Source of the DNA: Dryococelus australis
Lineage: Eukaryota > Arthropoda > Insecta > Phasmatodea > Phasmatidae
Assembly: GCA_029891345.1 (NCBI GenBank)
Contig: CM056994.1
Coordinates: 136,282,457 to 136,346,456, forward strand
Reading direction: 5' to 3'
Length of the DNA: 64,000 nt
Every line of letters starts with the position of its first letter. Position 1 is the stretch's first letter. Below the pieces are notes generated by a model that searched no databases, was not told the DNA's origin, and saw only the letters and a program-made list of their open reading frames with translations. The position numbers were made by a program, and so were the translations under genes. Positions 1-11,710 of the stretch are shown one piece after another.

Positions 1-1525
1 TGAAGGGGTCAGGTCTAATGATTTTATCTTGTGCAGAATTAGTTTTAATAATTTTAAAAAGGATTGGGATATAAGATGGTTACGTTGTTCACTTTGTTTT
101 CTCTGGAATCTTCCTTAGACTCGCAGTAGATAGTTCCAGAGCTGCTGCAGGAATTGTTTGCTCATAGTGTTGAGCTGAAGTCAGCCTCAGCACTTTTTCT
201 ATCGATACAGCTGTGTTTAACATCTTGTTTCTGCCGCAGCATATGTAACATGCTGTCATTTATTACGAACCATTTTGTGGTGAGTATGCCTAAGTTCATG
301 GAGCTAACCCTTATGGGGATGTTTTTGAGCCAACAGCTGCGCGAGTGTGGTCCTGCAAGGGGAAGAGAGGAAGATTCGTGGTGCAAGTATAGGTAGCTTA
401 GAGGAAAAGGGAAGTGGTCTTTGTGCTAAGTCTGTGCTTGTGAACGACAGAATGTGTGTGCAGAGAACTGTGATTGGCTGAAGGCTGGATGATGCGAGCG
501 ATGATGCCAGGCATGGCTTTGTTGATGAAAGTCAGTTGTGGAAGGGTGACTTTTAAACAGTAGCAGTAGAGACGGCACGAGAGCTAAGTCGGGGAGTAGT
601 TGGGGAGAAGTCTAATGGAGCAGAGGAAAGTAGCTGAGTCGGAGAGCCGTACAGGGAAGTAAGCGTTCTCTGTTTCGTAGTTGTAGTTTTTTTTCCGTAG
701 GTGCTCCAGTAGGTGGCATCAAGTTAAAGATAAGTTTTTAGGACTGTATGTTTTCGGAGTTAAAAGTGTCTTGAATGTTTAAGGTAACTTCGGTGAGAAG
801 GACCTATTGTTTTTTTATTATGTGGTGCCTTTTGTGTGTTGGTGCCGACATAAGTCTATTTCTATTAGCTGGTAGGTCAGGGCCTTAATTGTCGATAATG
901 AGAGTGAAACAGTGTAAAGACTTTTTTTTTTAATTTTTGCACAAATGGGCGACTTCCTCCTGTTGATAAATATGTGCTCCAGTTGTCATGAATGTTAATG
1001 GCAAAGTAAGAAAAATGTGTTAAAAGTTCATTCATGATTTTGTGTTGAAGATTTGTGTGAAAAAGTAATTAGAACCGCAACCAAATTTAATGGATTTTAA
1101 AAATGGTTTTTGAATGAAACAGATTTTTACTAATTATTTTATATTCCATACAAGTCAAATTCTAATAACACAATGGTTTATTTATACAATTTTTTTTTTT
1201 AAGGTTAAGAATTTGTATGAAAAGATAATTATTTGCTTGTGGTTCCAAAAATTTTTAAATTGTTTCTTGTTTGGTCACAGAAACTAGTTCTGATTTAAAT
1301 ATCTTTTTTTGTACTAAATTTTAAGCCAAAGTTTTAATAATACATTTTTTTCTGATTATTTCCGCTCTACTAAAGATATTTATTTATCTGGTCATGCTCA
1401 TGTTTGTTTTTATATAAAATTTAATTTATTTGGATTTATTAAATTTAAAGGTTTTCTGGGCATCTCTTCTTTTATTTCTAATCTGCCCCCCCCCCCCCTT
1501 TTTTTAGAATCTGGTGGTTTTGATA
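1..1525. other. No gene recognised; AT-rich intergenic sequence
   Basis: I see no coding exon that I can support here. Positions about 120-700 are less AT-rich than the rest and could hold a 5' untranslated region. A short reading frame starts at the ATG at 615 and runs into a GTAAGC that could be a splice donor near 659, but nothing independent supports it. The remainder is AT-rich with homopolymer runs, including a C/T tract at about 1486-1505. Confidence 0.5.
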
Positions 1526-1533
1526 ATCTTGAG

Positions 1534-2782
1534 TAGGGATGGGCCGATACAGATACCTATTAACCGGCTGATACCACAACCATAGACGGCATCTCAACAT
1601 TATTTGTAGATTATTATTCATTGATTGGTAGCACCAATTTACTTAACACAACGTTAAATAACCAGGCATGCTACATTTCATAAAGCATTAATTTACAGAA
1701 TCCATCAATCAGATATTCTGTCCGAAACCCAAAATATACTCAGAACAATTGTTTTTCGATGATTTGTTCCCGTTGTTAACATTTTACAGTATTTTCTATT
1801 GGTACCTTTGCCAAAGATTGTTTGCATTATTTGTTTTTCGACACTATGTGAATGCAACACAGTTAATCAATAAAGGGTGCTATCGATAGTATTGTTTACA
1901 ACAAGCAAGAGATTTTTGATTTATTTTCTTCTTACATTTTACTGTTTTACTGCATTCATATGTTGGCAACAATGAGAAAGCAACCTGTATTCTTATGCGT
2001 TTACTGCACTTGTAAATTGGCGGCAATGAAAACAAATCTCGTGACTGTTGTTATTGAAAGTGATGAGAGAAAGCCAACACACAAGATTTTGACTGATGTA
2101 GTTCTTATTTGAAACTGTCGGCTGCTGTTTTGGTTAGAGTGTTAAAGGTCTGAATAAGACTCGGAAAGTAACAACTGGCAAAAATTGTCGCAAATACATT
2201 AGTTGACATTTTAACCAAGGGATTGAGTATTCCTTGGCCGGCCAATGAATACTATGCGAAAATATAAATATAAAACATTTTGCTCAATTTCAAGTGAATA
2301 TTTAATATTAAATTGATTTCAAAAAATTATTTTCAATGAAATCTTTAGGCTGTTGGTTTAAACAAACATGCATGTTGAGGTTATGTATGGTACTTCTCAG
2401 ATCTAATATCCAAGACCGCATCAGATTTCCTGAAGTTTTGAAGGCTGACTTTAATGAACTCAGTTTGTAATTAATGCTGTATTGTCTGGTATCATATTTT
2501 CCTTGATTTTTAAGTTACTTACCATATTTGCCCAGTTAAATTGTCTATCTTATCATTTATTATTAAAATTAGTGATGTATATCATTTCTATACTGTAGAC
2601 AACTACTACAAAGTGCTTAAAGTGTTCCCAAGACTGTATACTTAAATTTAAGTAATAAAAAGTATTTCCAAATATTGGGAATTACGAATTATGATTGTGC
2701 TCATCAAAACTGGTATTAGCATCAGTGTAATCAGCAGCATCGGCAGATGACAATCGGTATTGTTGGTATTGGCCCATCCCTA
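1534..2782. mobile_element. Non-autonomous hAT element with perfect 8-bp target duplication
   Basis: The segment starts TAGGGATGGGCCGATAC and ends with the inverse, GTATTGGCCCATCCCTA. These 17-bp terminal inverted repeats match except for one position. It is flanked on both sides by the same 8 bases, ATCTTGAG (1526-1533 and 2783-2790). An 8-bp target duplication with TA/CAGGG-type ends is diagnostic of the hAT superfamily. No transposase-like reading frame is visible in the 1,249-bp interior, so this is a non-autonomous copy mobilised in trans. The intact duplication suggests it is younger than most repeats around it. Confidence 0.87.
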
Positions 2783-2790
2783 ATCTTGAG

Positions 2791-3299
2791 TACTTCAATT
2801 TTAGAAATGAGTAAATGGAACATTTACTTTTATTAGTAGAGCAATTTTTTTAGTGTGTTTTCTTATACATTTAATCAGGGGCATAAATATCTATTTTTTT
2901 CAGGTGGGGGGGCTGGGACTGTTGCGATTGATGAGGCGTGCAATTGGAGACCAAACCTAGCAGAGGTTGACAATTTTTTTTAATATGTGGTTTAAAATAA
3001 GAGATTTTTTATGGAATGTACTACATGAAAATTTCAAATAATCAAAAAATGTTAGCTTTTATTTCTATTTTTTATTTTATTTACTGTACTTTTTCTTGGA
3101 TCCCACAAGTTGTGGGTAATTTTATCATGTATATTCAAACAACTCAATAAAACACATCAGTAATCACCTTCCTAGTACGAAGGGGTTCGCATAATTTTCT
3201 TATTTTAATCAATACTTGAATTTTGATCCTGTTTACTAAATAAAAGGAGCAGATTGCTTTTTTTTTACAACTTTAACCTTTCAACTAAACAGTAACATA
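2791..3299. other. Intergenic, nothing recognised
   Basis: AT-rich sequence between the hAT element and the pogo-like element. It has a short G-run near 2905. No exon, repeat unit or RNA gene is recognised. Confidence 0.5.
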
Positions 3300-3974
3300 T
3301 ACAGTAAAAGCCCGATATAACGTGGCTGTTGGGGGACATAACTTCAGGCACGCATGATAGCTTTTCGTGCTATTCCGGGAGTGGCCAAGTACAGTAGTAG
3401 AAAAAAAAAGCCAGTGTTCTAATGTGGCGTGGCACCTATCTGTCAAACATGGGGCAAGTGTTGTTATTTACCTCCGTAACTTGTGAAATGTTTATAGTCT
3501 CTTGCTATCAGAACTTTATCTGCATCACTGGCCTTGACAGCACCCAAGGGAGGGAAACAGAAGAAGAGAAACGCACTGTGATGAATAGGTTCACATGCAT
3601 TCAAGCAAGAATAACTAAAAAAATACCACATTTTCCAGGTAAAGGATGAACTTATTCCACCAAGGGTGGTGTTCGCTGCGAGCCATTTGTCACGCGGGTT
3701 GAAGAAGGGCCCCTCTCGCCTGCTAGGCCTGATTGGAAGGAAGTGAGAATGAGAAAGGAAGCTCACGTCCAAAGGTCGAATCCATGCCTGCACTGCAGAT
3801 GGGATCTATCAGTCCTCATGTGTTGTGAAACGCCGCTTGCTCGTATGATTTGCATTTTCAAAAGGTAAACTGAAACAAAAAAAAAAAGCTAATTATTTGT
3901 GTCCTGCAAAGACAGGCTGCTTTCCTGCATTAAGCCTTGTCCACAATAACTCGTCCGCTCAGAAGTTTATTCGG

Positions 3975-4630
3975 AAATGGGAAGACATAATGCATAGCTG
4001 GTATATATATTATAATAAAAGTGTCTACATCATAATTATAGTGATTAGATAGCACTATATTCCATAGGAGATTAATTATAGGCCTGTAAATGACTTAGAA
4101 ACACAAATTTTGTGGCATGCCTCAAATTTCGGAATTTTTTTTCTTCGAAAATGGGAAGACGTATCGAATAGCTGCTATATACACATTACAATGAAAATGT
4201 CTAGATCAAAATTATAATGATTACATAGAGCTATATCCCATAGGAGATTAATTATATGCCTGTAAAGGACTTAGAAGCACAAATTTTAAGGCGCGTCTCA
4301 CATTTCAGAATTATTTTTTTTTAGAAAATCGGAAGACATACAGAATAGCCGTTATATATACATTATAACCAAAGTGTCCACATCATAATTGTAATGATTA
4401 CGTAGAGCTATACCCTGTACAATATTAATTATAGGCCTGTAAATGACTTAGAAGCACGAATTTCGAGGCCCGCATCAAATTTAGGATATTTTTTCCCCTG
4501 AAAATGGGAAGACCTACTGTTATAGCTGCTATACCACATTATAATTAAAGTATCTACAGCATTATTGTAATGATTATGTAGTGCTATACCTTGTACATTA
4601 ATTATAGGCCTGTAAATTACTTAGTCCCTA
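3975..4630. repeat. Tandem array, ~176-bp unit, about 3.7 copies
   Basis: The motif AAATGGGAAGAC recurs near 3975, 4149, 4326 and 4502, giving periods of about 174-177 bp. Each unit continues with a TATA-rich stretch, 'GTCTACATCATAATT', 'ATAGGAGATTAATTATAGG' and 'CTGTAAATGACTTAGAAGCAC', with 10-20% divergence between units. The last unit stops at about 4630, exactly where a tRNA-like SINE head begins on the minus strand. It is a short satellite-type array. Each unit is close to nucleosome repeat length. Confidence 0.85.
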
Positions 4631-4705
4631 CCTTACCCAGATTCTGAACCCAGAGCTCCTCGCACTGCAAGCCAGTTTTATACAGAATGCGCCACAGAAG
4701 TCGGC
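4626..4705 (-). repeat. tRNA-derived SINE head (family 2 type)
   Basis: On the minus strand this reads with a box-A-like TGGCTTGCAGTGCG and a box-B-like GGGTTCAGAATCTGGG followed by TAAGG. The same arrangement, including the ATCC/CAGGTAAGG transition, occurs in the better copies at 11.4 and 22.8 kb. Downstream on the minus strand it runs directly into the 176-bp tandem array. The match is short and degenerate. Confidence 0.45.
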
Positions 4706-5490
4706 ATCCCTTTTACGACAGTATTCCAGCGTACTTTAACATACTTTAGTCAAACATATTGGCATAGAATAACTGTAATTGTTAAAATGTGTTATGCTAT
4801 ACAACACACGCACATTTCATGATATTTTGTAATTGCCAGTAAACGTGTGACAGCAGGACACTTGCTAGTATGATACACGGTTTGGAATATGGCCGTGCCA
4901 TCCCCCCATACTGATCCAATGACAAGATAAGATGGAAAGGTTGCCACAGTATCTGTTTTTTGGCCTGTTTACAACCAAACCTCAAAACAGGTACAATAGG
5001 GTCACATAAAAAAAGCACCAATAGGAATTCTTATGTGAAATGTTCACACCACGCCAACGAAACTGAATACAGAAAAACATACAATATTGGCTGTATAATC
5101 AGTAAAATAGATCTCGGCGTTGATAGGAGGGAGAACGAGCACCCGCTCCCCCAGCCTCTTCCCTCAACGTCACCGACTCACGACCACCTGCCGACAGACC
5201 ATGCCTACCTGGCCACACACTTTCCACTTATTTATTTATTTATTTAGGCCAGGGGACATAAATTGCCCCGCAGTATAACCAAATCTGCAGTATACCAGAC
5301 TGAATTATTCTGGGCTTCCACTATATATTGCGATCTTCTATCAATTCATTAAAATTAAATAACGAAGTCTCATTGTTACAGGAAATTTCTGCCTTCTAAC
5401 AAAAGAAATGAACACATACAACACTTTATCACATTCTCCTCAAACATTACCATTTGCCAAAAACATTGATTCTACTTTCAGATCGGGTGG

Positions 5491-5619
5491 TAAAATTTTT
5501 TTGCTAGATTTTTTAGCTCTATCTCATCCAAACTTTCTTTCTATGTGCGTGTGTATGTGTGTGCACATAGAACGGAAGTTTGGATGAAAGAGACCTAAAA
5601 TATTTAGTAAAATTTTTTT
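5491..5619. repeat. Imperfect inverted repeat (hairpin) with GT-rich loop
   Basis: The left arm (about 5491-5548) and right arm (about 5562-5619) are inverted copies. Both contain CATCCAAACTT and TCTATGTGC, with the T-run and TTTAG parts also paired. The loop is a short GT-rich stretch. Total length is about 130 bp, followed by a CA-rich microsatellite. It could be a small MITE, but I see no target duplication. Confidence 0.65.
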
Positions 5620-5625
5620 CCACAT

Positions 5626-8299
5626 ATGCACGCATGCACACATGCACACACACGCGCACACACACACAGATATAAATAACAAGGATATTCATCCACATTA
5701 GTCATAAATTTTTAAACAAACCAAATCGCTATAGATATATGCAGCCCCTAAAATTTTTTTAAAGGAAGCCATCTAGCTATCTAAAATTTGAGGGGGAAAA
5801 AATAAGTGAACATGATAGAATAATGTATGTTTTAAATAGTTTCAAGAAATTTTGATTAACAAATTCCAGACTTAAGGCCTGGTCTCTCTCTCTCTCTACA
5901 TAACATTATTTATTTTGCTTATTTGAGTGTTTTAGGAAGACATTTAGAAGATGCTTCTATAGGTAAATAAAATACATTATCCTGCAGTAGAAACATTAAT
6001 TTACAATCACTGGCTTGTAATTATAATTATATTAAACACAGTATTTAAAATATGAATACACTCTTGCCACTTTACACTCGCGAGATAACTTGATATTTGG
6101 TGACTAAATTTGAAGGGCAAAAATGAAAAATTTTGTTACTAATAATGTAAATGTATTAATGAATGTAGCTGTTTCCTTCACTTTGTGTTGAACAGCGAAT
6201 GGAATGTTATGACGCATAATAACTTTGAAAGCAATCTCTGCTTTCTTTATCATAGTTTGCGGGTGAAGCAACACTTGTGACAAAGAATTAAACCTGAAAA
6301 GCAAGGTTAGACAATACGCCAGCAAAACTGTAATCCAACAGTGCAGTGGACGTAATTTTGAAAATTGTAAAAGCAAAAAAATTTAAAATTACAGTTTCTT
6401 AAGAACCCAACTTTGATAAATGCAAACCTCTCTGTGGTCTATGCTATCAAAGGCTACCGTAGAAATATATAGAATGAACCACATTTTCATTTTTTTATAC
6501 AGGTCAAATATTTATATTGAAATATTTAATTATAGCTGAGGTAGGAGTAGCCACTATTGGCAGTATTTCAAGAGAAGACAAACATAAAATTTAACCTTGA
6601 ATTCATGTATCAGCATAAATTATATAAAATTGAAAAAGATTCCTTTAAATTACTATGTACGCTGGTAGTACGTAGTTCTGTATTTCTTTTCTTCTCAAAT
6701 GAAGCTATCATTGTCCCAATTTATTTTCAGCCACTTATCTAATAGTTTAATATTGCTGTGAACTGACATTTTGGTAACATGAAAACACACGTATACTACA
6801 TGGACACTGTAAGGCACGAACTAAAGAGAAGCACAACAAAATGTTGTAAGTGAATAGTTTGTTCCTGGAATTGGAAGTGGGGAAGGGGAAATCTCTATGC
6901 ACATGCACACCTGCTGCACTGCAACTCTATTCTTGGAACTTGGAAGGTGTGGTGTTAACAAAGCAAAGGGTATTCAGGAATTTACAGTCAGGTTTAAAAG
7001 ATTTATTCTTGTTCATAGGTTTTTCATGAGTCACAAGGTATAACCACAGCAAAAGTCATGTGCTGCTTACATATCATATCTGCAGTATTTATACGTTCTA
7101 GGTATAACCAACAATATCAGTAATATTTTTTAATTTTGCTCAAATGGTTTAGGAATTCGGATTGTTAAAATTTTCTCTTCTTCCCAATTTATAGCATTTG
7201 AAGGCCGGCCAAATTGAGCCCCCATCCCCCTTCCCCGGTTAGGGGGCTTCTAATCTGGGTTATAGAAATCATATTTATTCATGGTTAAAGAGGGATATAA
7301 ATTTTTTTTGTAATGCAGGTCTTCCAATTACCTACTGTATTTATATTTTCTTACTGACCACCTTTTTACTCTGCAGCACAGCTTCAAGATACAACTGGCC
7401 AACGCTCCGATGATGTCACAACTAAACTTAGTAGTATGAACAGTGTGTTTCTGGAGCAGCGCTGCAAGAATTTATAATAAGATTCCTAGTGAGCCTGTCA
7501 CTGCTAAAAATACAAGAAAACAAATAAAGAGAACAAACTTCAAAGCAGCTGTAAAACTGACAGGCATCTTCAATGTTTATACTGCCACATAGAAAATGTG
7601 TTACATTTGGCATTATATGTATATGCCCTTATTATATAAATAGTGAATTAAAATTGTCACTTTGTAAATACAGGCAACATCAGCACCATATTCGTTATTA
7701 TTGCCTTGAGTGCAAAAGATACGATTCTAAATATATAACAGAAGGTGCGTTGAGTGAGATTTTCTCAACATTTCAGACGTTTGTCACTGATTAGTGAGTT
7801 TAGGGGTTTAGTATCTGTAAATTTCCCTACATCTCCCTCCTCCTCCTTGCAATATTATTTCTCCCGTTTATTCCCGGGTCGTCCACCCTGCCAAAATATT
7901 AAAACCTGTCTCACTCACTAAAACTAGGTCTTCCCACAGTATTAAATTAGTCGTAGGGATGGAAATTCCCAGTGCCCAGCCCAGGAAGGGCATTCCCAAG
8001 CTTCCCAATCAGTAATTATTCACAACTTGGAGAACCTCACCTTAGCCAGTGCATCTTAAGAAAAGGGCTTGTGTTCAACCTCCGATGGTAATAGGATTCA
8101 TTGTGACTCCTTCCCTAGCTTATGATGATCTTGTGTTATGGGGTTATATACCTCATTTACCCCACACACCAACAAACTAACAGTGTCCCGGTGAGTTGTT
8201 AAAGAATGACATCGACATAGAGCACACTTACCCCATCGGTACTCAACCTTCTAATCCATTCCTACTTAGAACATCTGAGTGAGCACGCATCAACAACAA
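5626..8299. other. Intergenic, nothing firm
   Basis: AT-rich sequence with short microsatellites (CA-rich near 5630-5670, CT near 5885-5899). The minus strand at 6104-6376 has a 90-residue open frame. Part of it (around the 'HNIPFAV' residues) faintly recalls the start of hAT transposases, but it is too short to call. No other exon or RNA gene is recognised. Confidence 0.4.
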
Positions 8300-9206
8300 A
8301 ACCCTGTAATAAATTTCAACTTAACTTTATATGCTCAAAGTATCTATGCAAGCATCAAATGAGCTAACATACTCATTTATCCACCATTTGCAAGATAGTA
8401 CAATATGAAAATTAATCTTTTGTGTTTTATAGCGGGGAAACACTTACTGATACCCACCATATTCAGGTGACAAGTTATTCTTATGTACTCCATATAAATT
8501 TATATGACTTAAGGAGGTACTCACATACTATTTTCAAAATAACAACCATGTAAATATTTCAGGTTACTATGCCATGTGTTCCAAACAATTTCAATCAAAC
8601 TTAATATGATAGATTTATATGTGACAAACAGTGAATGTCCCAATACATAACTTTTTGCCCACCAATAATGAAGATAGCACCACATAAGAAAATAAAGCTT
8701 TTATGCTATAAGTCGGGGAATAATCAACCAATTCCCACCAAATTTTTCAAAACAAGTAGTGCTACAGTAAACCAAATAAAAACACAGTTTTTAAGTGTAT
8801 TTGAAATTATTTACGATAAGGCTGCCATATAAATTATTTTGATACGTTTGTTGTATTTATTAAAAATTTAACTTACTTTAATTCAATTTTGTATGGTGAC
8901 AATCATTAGAAGTACTATCAAATACGCTTATAGAGATCCTCTTCTGCCCATCTTTTTTTAAAATAGTGCCCGGTGAGAAAATCTAACATTTATGTCAAAT
9001 CTCTGGAACCATTCAACTAATTCCAATCAAATTTTTCACACAAGTAGTGATATACCAAGCTATGTAAACTTGCATGATTTATGTGGGTCAATCATTTATT
9101 TCCAAAATGGCAGCAATATAAATTATTTAGGTACATTTATCATATCTATTAAACATTAAACTTTGTATGTTGACAGTATCTATTACAAATATCAAATACA
9201 CTTATA
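8300..9206. repeat. Degenerate ~275-bp satellite, block 1 (about 3 units)
   Basis: The segment consists of diverged copies of one unit. Recurrent landmarks are 'AACCAATTCCCACCAAATTTTTC', read in pieces, then 'AGTAGTGCTACAGTA', 'TTTTCAAAATGGCAGCCATAT', 'CAATCAAACTTTGTATGCTGA', 'AGTATCTATTACAA' and 'AAATAGTGCC'. The FAAAATGG-type landmark occurs near 8532, 8815 and 9103, about 275-285 bp apart. The same unit forms a longer block at 19.2-22.8 kb. The block ends abruptly at 9206, where a mariner-type terminus begins after TA. Confidence 0.8.
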
Positions 9207-10090
9207 CAAGATGTTCAAAAACTACCTGTTGAAATCTAAACCACAGCATATGTGAGTGAACAGAAACAAGAAACTCTAGTCACAAAATGTTCGGAAAGGC
9301 CATTTAATGTTTAAATTGAAGTTGAATTTTGACAAACGATGCCAGGTGTTCATAGCCGTGCGTACCTGCGTTCACACCAAGTTGCATGACATGAAGGTGA
9401 ACGGCAGTGATGCAACATGCGGCCAGTGCCTGTACATAGGGCACTATGAAAATGCGAGCTTACCTGCCACTGCGGCGACACCTGTGTGTGGGACAGTGGC
9501 AAGGCATTCGACCTACAGGTGGCGCCGAGTGCAGCACTGCCGTGGATCAGTTTGCATCGTGCCACCACTCACAACAGAAGCACACAGCATGCATAACTTC
9601 AGCAACAATGAACTGGTTGATATTCACATGGCGTAAGGTGTGCCAATGGGAATGCCGCAGAAACTCGGTGGAGGTATGGACAGCATTTTGGCAACAGAGT
9701 CCTACCAGCCTGGCAAAAATTGTGTAAGTTGATAGACGCATCCATGAAAACTACTCCTTTCAGGTATGATATCAGTGTCACAAGTGATACCAGATGTGGC
9801 TGCATGTGTGATGGAACAAGCTCATGTGTGATGTATGTTGTCGTAGGCTTACAGTGGAGACACAGGCCACAGGAGGACCATGCTGATCAATCGATTTGAG
9901 GACGTTGTGTTAGCCAGGGTGGAACAGGAGCTGACAAACAGCATGCAACAAGTAGCAGCAGAGATAGGTGAAGGGAATGTCTGACCGTGCTACGACCTAA
10001 GCCAAGGGCGTGGCAAGGTCTGATTTGCATAAAAACATAGCAAAACCAACAGAGATCCAAATGGCAAAAGCAGTGCAAAAGAACCATTTA
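9207..10090 (+). mobile_element. Mariner/IS630-type element fragment inserted in satellite
   Basis: At 9207 the satellite unit breaks after TA, and the terminus CAAGATGTTCAAAAACTACC begins. It resembles the CAGGGTGTTCCAAAA-type ends of insect mariner-like elements. About 380 bp further on, the plus strand encodes a transposase N-terminus (see the pseudogene at 9589). No matching right terminus is found, so the copy is truncated. Confidence 0.6.
9589..9998 (+). pseudogene. Mariner/IS630-type transposase, N-terminal fragment
   Basis: A frame starting at ATG 9589 reads MHNFSNNELVDIHMA. That is the typical opening of a helix-turn-helix DNA-binding domain in one large insect family of IS630/mariner-type transposases. 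A stop (TAA, about 9634) follows, and the family pattern continues in a shifted frame. Near 9896-9990 a further frame reads EDVVLARVEQELTNSMQQVA, matching the second helix-turn-helix, where the family usually has VL..V......S.R.IA. The catalytic DDE domain is absent. At least two frameshifts and a stop make this a dead relic. The element at 37-44 kb belongs to the same broad group. Confidence 0.6.
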
Positions 10091-11233
10091 TCTGTATAGT
10101 GTAAGGGTGAGTGACTAGTGAAACTGACTTATAACAGAAACCAGGAAGTGTGGTAATTGTATTTTTATTTTTATTATCATTTTTCTTCTTTTCATTTGTT
10201 TTCAATATTACATGAGGAAAAGCTAACGAACTTCCCTTCCTCTTAAAATTCCAAATTAATTAAAATATACATAATCAAGTTACAATAAAAAAGAGTGAAA
10301 TGCAAATATTTCTCCGGTACAAAAAATTGCTGTTACCCAACTAATACTTTGATTTTTCACACTAAAACATGGGTAGTGTTTATGCAAATAACTGGCCATT
10401 TTGTAATACAGAAGGCCATCACAAGATACACTGGGCCAGTTATCCCAAATTAACAATTGTCACAAAATGGTGGATTAATTCCATCATACCAACTTTTACT
10501 TCTGAACTTTAGAGAATATATTTGTTCATACACAAGGCAAACCAAGATGGTAACATATATTACTTTATTTGTCATGAATCAATATTACGTGAATATTGTA
10601 ACCTCAGAATTTTACACAGTATTTTTTCCACATACATAATCTGCTTGCCATCTCAAGTGGATAGGAGCAACTGCTGAACAATTTCCAGCCTTAACTCCCA
10701 CAAACAAATACTATTTTCAAGTAGTTTCTAAAACTTCGTGAAGTTTTTCACTAATTAACAAATATTAAATACTACAAAAGTCACGAGCATTGATTACAAT
10801 AGCAGCACCAGGCGTGACTTGGTTACAAAAAAAAGTTAATAGCACAACCTCAATAAGGCGTAATTTGGTTGCAAAAGTTTAAGACCAACTTTCATCATTA
10901 TGGTCTGGGTTACAAATGTTTATGACTGAAAATTCCTGGATTAATGACTTGATCACAGACTTTTAAGGGTTTGCAAACTGGTCACAGAAGGTAACATTAC
11001 CCATTATAAAATCTCAGATCAGAAACAAACATTTCACGATCATTTAAAATGTCTTAAAAATTTGGCCATCTTGACCCTCGCCTAACGTCCAAATGACGTA
11101 AAGGTCCTACAGATTGAAGAGCCTACATTTATGTATCCAATCCAGAATACTACTTATCTTGTAGAATTATGCCCCCTTGAGGTCGCTGACTGACCCCAAA
11201 CAAAGCTTGTACAGTGATTAAATACACAGTTCT
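10091..11233. other. Intergenic, nothing recognised
   Basis: AT-rich single-copy-looking sequence. No exon with credible splice sites, no tRNA-like box B and no tandem structure is seen. Confidence 0.5.
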
Positions 11234-11357
11234 GGGGGAGAGGAGGAGAGAGAGAGGGAGGGAGGGAGGGAGGGAGGGAGGGAGAGAGAGAGAGGGAGGA
11301 GGGAGGGAGGGGGAGACAGAGAGAGACACACACACACACACACACACACACGCGCGC
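11234..11357. repeat. Compound microsatellite (GGGA)n-(GA)n-(CA)n
   Basis: A purine-only run of GA and GGGA units (about 11234-11325) is followed by (CA)n (about 11327-11351) and a short CG run. This is a simple-sequence expansion. The apparent proline/serine-rich or CV-repeat reading frames over it are artefacts of the repeat. Confidence 0.95.
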
Positions 11358-11417
11358 TTGTTTTCAAAATGATGTGTGTGCAAAAATATTACAGGTTGGT
11401 AATAAACCCAATCTACC

Positions 11418-11710
11418 AAAACATTAGACTAATTACAACCAAATATGATGTTCCAAATCCTGCCTCCATGATGTAGCTGGTTGCATACCAGCTTAGAGTA
11501 CAAGGTGTTCTGGGTTCGAATCCCAGGTAAGGCAAATTTGTATTTGTTTTTCTCACTAGTATCACATTTGTTTCTGGTCTCATCTCTAATGATATTTGTG
11601 TCAAGACAACAAGGCCCACCTACCATTTACATTTTAAGAATTTCATCAAAATTATTTACATCTACATAGAGAAAAGTAGACTCATTAGTTATATTAATAA
11701 CTTATTGTTA
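11418..11710 (+). repeat. tRNA-derived SINE, family 2, copy A
   Basis: The head has a box-A-like TGTAGCTGGTTGCATACCAG and a nearly perfect box B, GGGTTCGAATCCCAGG (about 11513-11528). These are RNA polymerase III internal promoter elements. The body continues with 'TTTCTGGTCTCATCTCTAATG', read in pieces, and ends near 'GTAGACTCATTAGTT'. The copy at 22,811-23,107 is collinear over its full ~295 bp, including ~40 bp upstream of box A. That defines the repeat boundaries independently of the tRNA match. Confidence 0.8.

Larger units (their letters stand above)
3302..5323. mobile_element. Pogo/Tigger-like non-autonomous element with internal repeats
   Basis: The left end, CAGTAAAAGCCCGATATAAC, resembles Tigger/pogo termini of the Tc1/mariner superfamily. 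It is preceded by TA (3300-3301). The right end is the rough inverse: GGGCTTCCACTA, followed by TA (5324-5325). Inside both ends a GGGGACATAA block occurs in inverted orientation (about 3334 and 5255), also typical of these TIRs. The 2-kb interior has no recognisable transposase. It carries a ~176-bp tandem array and a tRNA-like SINE head, so the element has accumulated other repeats. The ends have diverged, so the family assignment is moderate. Confidence 0.55.

Noticed and set aside
3975..4630. CRISPR-like array
   Set aside because: Units are ~176 bp, contiguous and diverged, without short repeats and spacers, and the sequence is nuclear eukaryotic DNA.
6104..6376. hAT-like N-terminal fragment on the minus strand
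   Set aside because: Only a faint resemblance around HNIPFAV, with no other motif or terminus; insufficient.
11150..11419. Pro/Ser-rich 89-residue minus-strand frame
   Set aside because: Produced by the GGGA and CA simple repeats.
11470..11540. A tRNA gene on the strength of the perfect box B
   Set aside because: It cannot fold into a full cloverleaf as read, and the copy continues into a ~200-bp body shared with another locus, so it is a SINE.
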